Positions 1-5,436 of a stretch of DNA of 5,436 nt are shown piece after piece. Each line of letters opens with the position of its first letter. Position 1 is the first letter of the stretch. The DNA comes from Erysipelotrichaceae bacterium (lineage in GTDB: Bacteria > Bacillota_I > Bacilli_A > Erysipelotrichales > Erysipelotrichaceae), in NCBI GenBank assembly GCA_030533035.1, contig JAUNJW010000146.1, positions 1-5,436 of the forward strand. The letters are read 5' to 3'. A program made the translations under genes and the position numbers. The notes under the pieces are model-generated. The model saw only the letters and a program-made list of their open reading frames with translations. It was not told the DNA's origin and made no database searches.

Positions 1-6
1 TTAAAA

Positions 7-549
7 TTACAGCAGGGATGCGATGCAGGCGTCGACATCATCCATCTTCGCTGTCGGCTCGAATCTTGCGACGACATTGCCGCTGCGGTCGACGGCGAAC
101 TTTGTGAAGTTCCACTTGATGTCAGGATTGGACGCGTAGTTTTTGTCCAGCTTCTTCAGCATGGCGCTCATAGCCATTGCCTTGACGCCTTTGCCAAAGC
201 CCTCAAATCCCTTCTGGCTCTTGAGATATGCGAACAGCGGCAGCTGGTTCTCACCGTTGACGTCGCTCTTTTTGAACTGGTCAAACTTTGTCTTGTATTT
301 CAGAGTGCAGAACTCATGGACTTCCTCGTCTGTGCCAGGAGTCTGGCCGGCAAACTGGTTGCAGGGAACATCGATGATTTCAAAACCCTGATCATGATAC
401 TTTTCATACATTTCCTCAAGCTGTTCGTACTGCGGAGTAAAGCCGCAGCCGGTGGCTGTATTGACAACAAGAAGAACCTTTCCTTTGTAGTCAGCGAGGG
501 AAACTTCTTCTCCCCTGCGGGTTGTCAGTGAATAATCATAGATACTCAT
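7..549 (-). CDS. Glutathione peroxidase family thiol peroxidase (Cys type)
   Basis: A complete 180-residue protein of the glutathione peroxidase family, which reduces hydrogen peroxide and organic hydroperoxides in the cytoplasm. The peroxidatic site is visible as TATGCGFTPQY with Cys35. The second block, PCNQFAGQTPG, carries Cys63 and Gln69, and the third, IKWNFTKF, carries Trp146 and Asn147. These make up the usual Cys-Gln-Trp-Asn tetrad. The active residue is Cys, not selenocysteine. Cys81 in EFCTLKY lies where the resolving Cys sits in 2-Cys, thioredoxin-dependent members, so thioredoxin is a more likely reductant than glutathione (inference). The length is usual for bacterial members, with an insert at about 112-140 before the WNFTKF block. 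The ATG at 549 is preceded by AGGAGGA at 557-563 with 7 bp spacing, and the stop is TAA. There is no signal peptide. It stands alone and is divergent from lrgAB. The family call is firm; the electron donor is not shown by the sequence. Confidence 0.96.
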   Translation of the reverse strand: MSIYDYSLTTRRGEEVSLADYKGKVLLVVNTATGCGFTPQYEQLEEMYEKYHDQGFEIIDVPCNQFAGQTPGTDEEVHEFCTLKYKTKFDQFKKSDVNGENQLPLFAYLKSQKGFEGFGKGVKAMAMSAMLKKLDKNYASNPDIKWNFTKFAVDRSGNVVARFEPTAKMDDVDACIASLL

Positions 550-578
550 CTCTGTATCCTCCTATTTTTTACAATTTA

Positions 579-606
579 ATTTTATACAATATATATGCCC
601 TGTCAA
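579..606 (-). promoter_or_regulatory. Sigma-A-type promoter of the glutathione peroxidase gene
   Basis: On the minus strand there is a perfect -35 TTGACA (601-606), a 16-bp spacer and a -10 TAAAAT (579-584) with one mismatch to consensus. An overlapping TATAAA (581-586 on the minus strand) would give a spacer of only 14 bp and is less likely. Transcription would start near 572, leaving a leader of about 23 nt that contains the AGGAGGA ribosome site. No regulator site such as a clear PerR or Fur box is evident between promoter and start. Confidence 0.7.
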
Positions 607-621
607 CACTTTCTTTTCGTT

Positions 622-644
622 TTTTCATTCATGAGTGCTGAAAA
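622..644. promoter_or_regulatory. Inverted repeat, possible operator in front of lrgA
   Basis: TTTTCA at 622-627 and TGAAAA at 639-644 form a perfect 6-bp inverted repeat with an 11-bp gap. A second, shorter palindrome (TCATGA, 629-634) lies inside it. The element sits upstream of lrgA, about where the -35 region of the weakly defined lrgA promoter would fall (possible -10 TAAGAT at 650-655). It is also about 16 bp beyond the -35 of the divergent peroxidase promoter. The position suits a regulator binding site, but the arms are AT-rich and could arise by chance. I cannot match it to a known regulator. Confidence 0.3.
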
Positions 645-676
645 TGTAATAAGATTTATACAACAGAGGTAATACT

Positions 677-1039
677 ATGAAATTGCTCAAACAATTCCTG
701 CTGATCATACTGGTCACATGCATCGGAGAAATCATCCGCTATGTTGTTCCCCTGCCGATTCCCGCATCGATCTATGGCCTTGTGCTGATGTTCATCCTGC
801 TTTATACAGGCGTCATCAAGCTTGACCAGGTCAAAACGGCAGCCCAGTTCCTGATTGAGATCATGCCTGTCATGTTCATTCCGGCCGCTGTCGCCCTGAT
901 GGACTCCTGGAGTGCCCTGCAGCCGATCCTGATCCCTGCCCTTGTCACCATTATCGTCTGCAATATCGTCGTCATGGTTGTCACCGGCAAGACCGCTGAG
1001 TTCATTATCAAGAAAGACAGGAAAGGAGAAAACGCATGA
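677..1039 (+). CDS. lrgA: LrgA/CidA family holin-like membrane protein
   Basis: A 120-residue hydrophobic protein with the LrgA/CidA family pattern: four predicted membrane segments at roughly residues 6-24, 29-46, 57-76 and 82-104, then a short charged tail (KKDRKGENA). The PIPASIYGLVLMFILL block (27-42) and MPVMFIPAAVALMD (63-76) resemble the conserved cores of the family. LrgA was first described in Staphylococcus as a holin-like modulator of murein hydrolase activity. In Bacillus subtilis the related PftA/PftB (YsbA/YsbB) pair takes up pyruvate. Which role applies here cannot be told from sequence, and no LytSR-type two-component system lies in the window. The start at 677 has AGAGG at 665-669 with 7 bp spacing. 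The stop overlaps the lrgB start in ATGA, so the two are translationally coupled. The length is normal for the family. Confidence 0.9.
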   Translation: MKLLKQFLLIILVTCIGEIIRYVVPLPIPASIYGLVLMFILLYTGVIKLDQVKTAAQFLIEIMPVMFIPAAVALMDSWSALQPILIPALVTIIVCNIVVMVVTGKTAEFIIKKDRKGENA

Positions 1040-1728
1040 ACGAGTTCTTCGCTTCGAGCACCACAGTCGGTGTTGTCATTTCCCTGATCTTCTATTATTT
1101 CGGGATCTTCCTCAAAAACAAATTCAAAAGCAGCCTGATCAATCCGCTGCTGATCTCCATCGCTTTAACCCTTGTTTTCCTGCTTATCTTCAAAATCGAT
1201 TACGCTTCCTATAACAACTCCGGAAAGTATCTCAGCTATCTGCTGACTCCTGCGACTGTATCCCTGGCAATTCCGCTGTATATGGAAATCGAGAGGATGA
1301 AGAAGAACATAAAGGCGATTCTGATTTCCATCTTTGTCGGATCCGTCACATCCATGACAGTCATCCTGATCATGGCCCTGATCTTCCGCTTCGACCACGC
1401 TACCTATATCACATTCCTGCCCAAGTCCATCACAACCGCGATCGGCATGAGCATTTCACAGGAACTCGGCGGTATTGTCCCGATTACGGTCGCTGCCATT
1501 ATCGTCACCGGCATCTTCGGCAACATCTCCGCTGAAGGCGTCCTGAAAGCCGCAAAGATTGAGGATCCGATTGCCAAAGGTCTTGCGATCGGCACTTCGG
1601 CCCACGCCATCGGTACCGCCAAAGCCATGGAAATCGGCGAAGTTGAAGGCGCGATGAGCTCGCTCTCCATCGTTACCGCCGGTATCATCACCGTCATCGG
1701 TGCCAACCTCTGGGCGCTGTTCCTCTGA
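1036..1728 (+). CDS. lrgB: LrgB/CidB family membrane protein
   Basis: A 230-residue polytopic membrane protein, the usual partner of LrgA. The C-terminal half carries the family hallmarks: LPKSITTAIGMSISQELGG (residues 128-146) and GTSAHAIGTAKAMEIGE (186-202), followed by GAMSSLSIVTAG (205-216). The N-terminal half is a series of hydrophobic segments (about 10-28, 35-53, 66-84 and 93-117). With LrgA it probably forms a two-part membrane complex, described as an antiholin-like system in staphylococci and as a facilitated pyruvate transporter in Bacillus subtilis (PftAB). The ATG at 1036 overlaps the lrgA stop by 4 bp and has AAGGAG at 1023-1028 with 7 bp spacing. The gene ends in tandem in-frame stops TGA TAA (1726-1731). 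It is intact and of normal length. The strong hairpin just downstream probably ends the transcript. Confidence 0.94.
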   Translation: MNEFFASSTTVGVVISLIFYYFGIFLKNKFKSSLINPLLISIALTLVFLLIFKIDYASYNNSGKYLSYLLTPATVSLAIPLYMEIERMKKNIKAILISIFVGSVTSMTVILIMALIFRFDHATYITFLPKSITTAIGMSISQELGGIVPITVAAIIVTGIFGNISAEGVLKAAKIEDPIAKGLAIGTSAHAIGTAKAMEIGEVEGAMSSLSIVTAGIITVIGANLWALFL

Positions 1729-1743
1729 TAACATCATTCCAAT

Positions 1744-1785
1744 AAAAAAAACGATGAGCTGCCGGATTGAACGGCAGCTCATTTT
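1744..1785. terminator. Bidirectional intrinsic terminator between lrgB and the membrane-protein gene
   Basis: An 11-bp perfect stem (1754-1764 with 1772-1782, core GAGCTGCCG/CGGCAGCTC) closes a 7-nt loop. On the plus strand it is followed by a short T run (1782-1785), which would end lrgAB. On the minus strand it is followed by CG and then eight T (the complement of 1744-1751), a stronger tail that would end the membrane-protein transcript. The hairpin begins just 2 bp past the stop codon of the minus-strand gene (1785-1787), so one element serves both convergent transcripts. Confidence 0.88.
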
Positions 1786-2435
1786 CATATTGCATGAAAC
1801 AGTATCAGTGTTCCCAGAGCCACGCAGCCCTGGCAGAGCACATTGCAGATCTCGATGAACCAGTGGACTTTCGGATTGTACAGATCTGCCCTGATTCCGG
1901 TAATTACCAGCGTCACAAACAGGCCGATGGCGGTTATGTACAGAATCACCGGCAGGATCATGCCTCTGCCAAGCGAAAGCGCGATCAGGGTGACATAGAT
2001 CAGAAGATAGCCGGCAGCCCCGGTCAGAACCGCGGCCGTGTTGAATTTCCCTGTTTTCTTCAGAATATACACAAGGCCAGCGCAGATCAGAAGCGCCATG
2101 GCTGCGAAAAGGATGTCAGGAATTGAGAAGACTGTCTTTGCCAGGAACAGGCCTGAGATCAGGATGCCGCTGTTGACAAAGAATACCAGCGGAACCGGCA
2201 TGACAAATCTGATCAGTCCGAGGCCGACGATCAGTTTGCCGGTCGGGATGATATAGCCGCCGGTCAGTGAGATCACCGCCCCAATGACAAACATTCTGTA
2301 AGAGAACGGCGGCATCGCTTCCTTCATGGCGTTCATGAGTGTCAGGGATGTGACCGTGTAGAAAATAGGATTGATATAGTCAAGCAGGCCGAGGCCGACG
2401 GAAAATCCGTCATTGCGGTGAGGTGGGTTTTTCAT
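1785..2435 (-). CDS. Unrecognised polytopic integral membrane protein
   Basis: A 216-residue protein that I cannot assign to a family. It is strongly hydrophobic, with about seven or eight likely membrane segments, near residues 11-33, 47-64, 68-86, 88-105, 107-126, 133-155, 158-180 and 191-214. A short polar N-terminus (KNPPHRNDG) comes first, with no cleavable signal. Basic loops include LKKTGK (125-130) and IRADLYNPKVHW (181-192). Two cysteines (197, 201) and Cys204 cluster in the last segment. VGLGL occurs twice, at residues 13-17 and 70-74, each followed by a similar hydrophobic pattern and a proline, suggesting an internal repeat. No transporter, enzyme or protease motif is visible. The ATG at 2435 is preceded by GGAGAG at 2445-2450 with 9 bp spacing, supporting the start and that this is a real gene. 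It lies downstream of pepF beyond a terminator and ends at the shared hairpin. Confidence 0.8.
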   Translation of the reverse strand: MKNPPHRNDGFSVGLGLLDYINPIFYTVTSLTLMNAMKEAMPPFSYRMFVIGAVISLTGGYIIPTGKLIVGLGLIRFVMPVPLVFFVNSGILISGLFLAKTVFSIPDILFAAMALLICAGLVYILKKTGKFNTAAVLTGAAGYLLIYVTLIALSLGRGMILPVILYITAIGLFVTLVITGIRADLYNPKVHWFIEICNVLCQGCVALGTLILFHAI

Positions 2436-2465
2436 GGCTGATTACTCTCCGGAAGTGATGATTGT

Positions 2466-2495
2466 AAAAGGCATCCGCAGGCTGCTGCGGATGCC
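2466..2495 (-). terminator. Intrinsic terminator behind pepF
   Basis: An 11-bp stem (2470-2480 with 2485-2495, GGCATCCGCAG paired with CTGCGGATGCC) with a 4-nt loop is followed on the minus strand by TTTT (2466-2469) and then ACAATC. It starts 11 bp past the pepF stop. The T run is only four long, so termination may be incomplete. Read-through would reach the downstream membrane-protein gene, whose ribosome site begins about 15 bp further on. Confidence 0.85.
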
Positions 2496-2506
2496 CTAGT
2501 GTTTTG

Positions 2507-4309
2507 TCAGGCGATTTCGTCCGCGATCTTTTCCGCTTCGTCAAGAACCCTGTCAAACAGGGCGAGCGCTCTTTCGAGCGGTTCCGGTGTGCTGAGATCA
2601 ACACCGGCGTGGATCAGTTCGTCGATCGGATACTGAGAGGAGCCCATCTGCAGGAACTCGATGTATTTCTTCACGGCTTCTTCACCGTCATTCTGGATCA
2701 TCTGCGACAGAGCGGTGGCTGTGCAGTAGCCGGTTGAATAGACGTAGACATAGAACGGGCTGTAGAAATGGGGAATTCTTGACCACTCATACTGAACTTC
2801 GTCATCAATCACAAGATCTTCGCCGAAGTACTGTTCAATCAGGCTTCTGTAAAGAGCGCTGAGGGAAGCCGGATCAAGGGATTCTCCTCTTTCCGCCATG
2901 GCATGTGCCTTCATTTCAAATTCAGCGAACATTGTCTGTCTGTAAACCGTTCCCTTGAATCCCTCGAGATACTGGTTGAGCAGCGCAAGTCTGACCTTCG
3001 GGTCTTTTTCTTCCTTCAGCAGCGTTTCAATCAGAAGGTTTTCATTGACTGTGGAAGCCACTTCGGCGACGAACATCGTATAGTCGGCATAGTGCTTCGG
3101 CTGGCTGTTCTTGGTGTTCCACGTGTGCATGGAATGGCCCATTTCATGGGCAATTGTCGAAACCGAATCCAGGGTTCCGGTGAAATTCATCATAATGTAC
3201 GGATTTGATGTGTAGGTGCCTGAGGAGAATGCGCCGCCCATCTTGCCGGTGTTGGGATAAACGTCAATCCATCTGTCCTCAAATGCCTTTGCGACCCGGT
3301 CAGTATACTCTTTGCCGAGCGGACTGACGGCCTTCAGGACAAGCTGCTGGGCTTCTTCATATGTGTAGTGCTTTGCGGCGTCCGCTGCCAGCGGTGTGTA
3401 GATGTCATAGTAATGCAGTTCGTCCAGGCCGAGGATCTTTTTTCTGAGCCTGACATATCTGTACATGGAATCCATGTGCTTATGCACTGTTTCAACCAGA
3501 TTGTCATAGACAGAAACAGGAATGTTGGCGTTGGCCAGGCTCATTTCGCGCGAGGAGCCGAAGCCTCTGTATTTCGCTTCTGTGACTGCCGCCTTGACGG
3601 TTCCGGCATATGCCGCCGCGAAGGTGTTGATATGCTGGCGGTAGCCTTTGTAGTAGGAACGGAACGCGTTTTCGCGCAGGACACGGTCCTTGTTTGTCTG
3701 CAGAAGGATGAATGTCGAATCGGTGACTTCCCTCTCATTGCCCTCACTGTCTTTGACGGAGTCATAAACCATGTCGGCGTCCATGAGGTTTTCAGCGATT
3801 CTCTGGGAAGCGCCGAGAGCTTCGCCGAAGGCGGCCAGAAGCTGTTCTTCCTTCGCGCTCAGTGTGTGGGCTGCCATTCTCTGCATATCCTTCATCAGGA
3901 ACTCATATGGCTTCATCGCTTCATCCTGAATGATTTCATTGAGCTTCTCTTCGCCCAGGGAAAGGATTTCAGGACGGTAGAAGGCACCCTTTGACTCGGC
4001 GTCCACAATCTTGCCATAGGCCCTGGCATACATTGACTGGGCGTCAGCTGCCCGTGTATCCTCCGCGTTGCGCAGGAAGGCATAGGTGAAGATGTTTTCC
4101 AGGCGGCTGGATAGTTCATTGTAACAATCAAACCATTCCCTGATATTGGCAGCGGTATTCAGGCGTCCCTGCCAGGATGGTATTTCAGCAATCGCTTCAT
4201 CCACTGCGCTGAATTCTTTTTCCCAGGCGGCGTCATCGGCGAACAGTGTGCTCAGATCCCACTTGTACTGTTCTTCAATTTCTTTTCTTTCTTTCACTTT
4301 GTCACTCAT
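2507..4309 (-). CDS. pepF: Oligoendopeptidase F (M3 family zinc metallopeptidase)
   Basis: A complete 600-residue cytoplasmic zinc endopeptidase that cuts short oligopeptides, as in peptide recycling after uptake. The zinc site is AHEMGHSMH, with His388, Glu389 and His392, and the third ligand is Glu416 in FVAEVASTVNE. The C-terminal RIPHFYSPFYVYVYSTG stretch (511-527) is the conserved PepF substrate-side block, with His514 and Tyr residues. The N-terminal helical part (about 1-200) matches the usual PepF start, IEEQYKWDLSTLFADD. Length and domain order are normal, with no frameshift or missing key residue. The ATG at 4309 has GGAGG at 4319-4323 with 9 bp spacing. The start lies inside the end of the upstream gene (8-bp overlap), so translation is probably coupled. 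The gene stops with TGA, followed by an intrinsic terminator. Confidence 0.97.
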   Translation of the reverse strand: MSDKVKERKEIEEQYKWDLSTLFADDAAWEKEFSAVDEAIAEIPSWQGRLNTAANIREWFDCYNELSSRLENIFTYAFLRNAEDTRAADAQSMYARAYGKIVDAESKGAFYRPEILSLGEEKLNEIIQDEAMKPYEFLMKDMQRMAAHTLSAKEEQLLAAFGEALGASQRIAENLMDADMVYDSVKDSEGNEREVTDSTFILLQTNKDRVLRENAFRSYYKGYRQHINTFAAAYAGTVKAAVTEAKYRGFGSSREMSLANANIPVSVYDNLVETVHKHMDSMYRYVRLRKKILGLDELHYYDIYTPLAADAAKHYTYEEAQQLVLKAVSPLGKEYTDRVAKAFEDRWIDVYPNTGKMGGAFSSGTYTSNPYIMMNFTGTLDSVSTIAHEMGHSMHTWNTKNSQPKHYADYTMFVAEVASTVNENLLIETLLKEEKDPKVRLALLNQYLEGFKGTVYRQTMFAEFEMKAHAMAERGESLDPASLSALYRSLIEQYFGEDLVIDDEVQYEWSRIPHFYSPFYVYVYSTGYCTATALSQMIQNDGEEAVKKYIEFLQMGSSQYPIDELIHAGVDLSTPEPLERALALFDRVLDEAEKIADEIA

Positions 4310-5369
4310 TTTTATTTTCCTCCAGATGATACAGACGGTTGATTTCTTTCTTCAGTTCTGCCGGCATGTAGCGCGGTCCCCTGATATTCGTGACCCCGAA
4401 GCCGGCAAGCATTTTTCTGTTCAGCAGGCCGCCGTCAAAGAACTGAATATTTCTTAAGCGCATCAGAGTTTCCATATTGATCGGACCGTCATTGACGCCG
4501 TCAAACGGAATGTCGGTTTCCACCGCTTCACATAGATAGCGGAGCTCGGAATACGGCGCGCCGTAATAAATATAGACAAGATCTCCCTTTTTCACGTTCG
4601 AGCTCTGTTTCCAGTAAAGAAGATCGCTCATCGCAAAGGCATGGTCGAGATCAATGTATTTCGGATTGGCAGGCACGATCCATTCACTGCGGATGGTATT
4701 CAGCTTTGAGCCGCCGGTCAGAACACGGCTTTCGGCAATCAGGTCAAAGATTTCTTCATCTGCCAGGGAATCATCCAGGCTGACGGTGACCCAGTGGCCC
4801 CTGCTCATGTGGAAAGCCGGATAAATCCCCTTCTTTGAAAGCAGTGCGGCGATCCTGCTTTCCTTTGCTTTGACATTGAGGATAACCGTCTTTGCCGCAA
4901 GCCCTTCTATCTGGTTTTCACTGACCGGCGCCATCAGCGCGTACCATTTGCCGCCGGCATGGCGGAAAACGGCATATTCCGGAAATTTCGCAAAGATATA
5001 TTCCGGCGTATCCCTGTATTCCTTCAGGATATACACCGCGATCCGGTTGGCCTGGTCGGATGATATTGTGTTCTTATAAATGCTTTCCGCCGCGATTTTT
5101 TCAAGCAGGCTGATATATTCGCCTCTTACCTTTGAGGCAAAGGTTCCCCTTGTGCCGTCCGGGCGGAAAGCGACATATTCCTCGTCAAATTCATCATACA
5201 CACGGCCGTACGGCCTGCCGCCGGGCTTCACCGTGATGACTGCATGCATTGTATTGCCGCATAAAGGCGCCTTGAAAACATACTCATCCCCGGCTCTGGT
5301 AAAACCAAAGGAAAGCAGCCTGTTTTCATCCGCCCTCAGTTTTTCAAACAGATCACTTTCAAGACTCAT
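4302..5369 (-). CDS. MmcQ/YjbR-type protein fused to a C-terminal EVE/PUA-like domain
   Basis: A 355-residue soluble protein with no signal or membrane segment. Residues 1-105 form an alpha/beta region containing GRVYDEFDEEYVAFR (55-69), as found in front of MmcQ/YjbR domains in many Firmicutes. Residues about 107-218 match the MmcQ/YjbR (DUF419, CyaY-like fold) pattern: SDQANRIAVYI, FAKFPEYAVFRHAGGKWYA, VILNVKA, GIYPAFHMSRGHWVTVSLD and DEEIFDLIAES. Residues about 229-345 (EWIVPANPKYIDLDHAF, YWKQSSNVKKGDLVYIYYG) resemble an EVE/PUA-like nucleic-acid-binding domain: an aromatic start, a Trp before a polar segment, then GD-hydrophobic-Y. MmcQ/YjbR proteins are usually described as putative DNA-binding proteins, and some EVE domains read modified bases. 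A role in nucleic-acid recognition is therefore inferred, not shown. No nuclease motif is seen. The ATG at 5369 is the only nearby start; its ribosome site (AGAG, 5375-5378) is weak. It overlaps pepF by 8 bp. Confidence 0.85.
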   Translation of the reverse strand: MSLESDLFEKLRADENRLLSFGFTRAGDEYVFKAPLCGNTMHAVITVKPGGRPYGRVYDEFDEEYVAFRPDGTRGTFASKVRGEYISLLEKIAAESIYKNTISSDQANRIAVYILKEYRDTPEYIFAKFPEYAVFRHAGGKWYALMAPVSENQIEGLAAKTVILNVKAKESRIAALLSKKGIYPAFHMSRGHWVTVSLDDSLADEEIFDLIAESRVLTGGSKLNTIRSEWIVPANPKYIDLDHAFAMSDLLYWKQSSNVKKGDLVYIYYGAPYSELRYLCEAVETDIPFDGVNDGPINMETLMRLRNIQFFDGGLLNRKMLAGFGVTNIRGPRYMPAELKKEINRLYHLEENKNE

Positions 5370-5383
5370 AATAACTCTAGTAG

Positions 5384-5415
5384 ATTATATCATCTTTTTA
5401 TTTTTTCTTTTTCAA
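5384..5415 (-). promoter_or_regulatory. Extended -10 promoter of the MmcQ/EVE-like gene and pepF
   Basis: On the minus strand TGATATAAT is a perfect extended -10 (TATAAT at 5384-5389 with TG one base upstream). The best -35 candidate, TTGAAA (5410-5415), is 20 bp away, which is too far for a good -35 but tolerable with an extended -10. The start point would fall at about 5377-5378, giving a leader of only 8-9 nt before the ATG at 5369. No terminator separates this gene from pepF, so this promoter probably drives both. Confidence 0.65.
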
Positions 5416-5427
5416 TTTACCCTCATC

Positions 5428-5436
5428 TGCTATACT
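5428..5436 (+). promoter_or_regulatory. Possible outward-facing extended -10 at the window edge
   Basis: TGCTATACT at the last nine bases matches an extended -10 (TGn plus TATACT, one mismatch to TATAAT). The T-rich sequence at 5408-5413 lies 17 bp upstream but is a poor -35. If real, it would serve a divergent gene beyond the window. The downstream sequence is not available, so this stays tentative. Confidence 0.3.

Noticed and set aside
639..652. Possible catabolite-response (cre) element upstream of lrgA.
   Set aside because: TGAAAATGTAATAA differs from the cre consensus at about three key positions, including the central CG, so it is not convincing.
650..655. TAAGAT as the -10 of the lrgAB promoter.
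   Set aside because: The hexamer is weak and the sequence 17 bp upstream (ATTCAT) is a poor -35. A promoter must lie in this region, but its exact boxes cannot be fixed by eye.
1456..1788. A 110-codon minus-strand open frame across the end of lrgB and the terminator.
   Set aside because: It is antisense to the conserved C-terminal half of lrgB, runs through the terminator hairpin and has a low-complexity Asp/Gly-rich composition typical of shadow frames.
1767..2126. A 119-codon plus-strand open frame facing the membrane-protein gene.
   Set aside because: The opposite strand encodes a coherent hydrophobic protein with a ribosome site. This frame starts inside the hairpin, has no ribosome site and gives a Gln/His/Lys-rich product with no domain.
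2461..2466. TACAAT as a -10 for the membrane-protein gene.
   Set aside because: One mismatch to consensus, but there is no -35 at 16-18 bp and no TG extension, so it was kept only as a hypothesis in the findings.
3368..3994. A 208-codon open frame on the plus strand.
   Set aside because: It lies wholly antisense to pepF, whose family, zinc motif and start are clear. It has no recognisable domain and is explained as a shadow of the codon pattern of pepF.
4146..4457. A 103-codon plus-strand open frame over the pepF start region.
   Set aside because: It overlaps the start of pepF and the end of the upstream gene, both well supported, and has no ribosome site or recognisable motif.

Overview
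The window looks like ordinary chromosomal DNA from a low-to-mid GC member of the Bacillota. Genes are tightly packed and end in TAA or TGA. Strong Shine-Dalgarno sites (AGGAGG, AAGGAG, GGAGG) precede most genes, sigma-A-type promoters sit in AT-rich gaps, and terminators are intrinsic hairpins. The protein set (Cys-type glutathione peroxidase, LrgA/LrgB pair, oligoendopeptidase F, an MmcQ/YjbR-type protein) would suit a gut or oral Firmicute such as an Erysipelotrichia relative. That placement is an impression from the proteins and was not tested. I see no RNA gene, insertion sequence, CRISPR array or phage gene.

Layout: (1) 7-549, minus: a complete glutathione peroxidase with a recognisable promoter. 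(2) 550-676: a 127-bp divergent intergenic region that also contains an inverted repeat in front of lrgA. (3) 677-1728, plus: lrgA and lrgB, overlapping by 4 bp, a two-component membrane system of the holin-like/pyruvate-transport family. (4) About 1744-1785: a strong hairpin shared by the converging lrgB and membrane-protein genes. (5) 1785-2435, minus: an integral membrane protein I do not recognise. (6) 2466-2495: an intrinsic terminator behind pepF. (7) 2507-4309, minus: oligoendopeptidase F, complete with its zinc motif. (8) 4302-5369, minus: a 355-residue protein joining an MmcQ/YjbR-type region to a C-terminal EVE/PUA-like domain, overlapping pepF by 8 bp. (9) 5370-5436: its promoter and the edge of another intergenic region, with a possible outward promoter.

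How the genes relate: the EVE-like fusion gene and pepF form a translationally coupled pair read from the promoter near 5384. The membrane-protein gene follows on the same strand, but the pepF terminator lies between them and only about 30 bp are left for a promoter. It may therefore depend on read-through. lrgAB and the peroxidase are transcribed divergently. Nothing here is clearly a new system. The least ordinary items are the MmcQ-EVE-like fusion with its very short leader, the unrecognised membrane protein with a possible internal duplication, and the palindrome in front of lrgAB.
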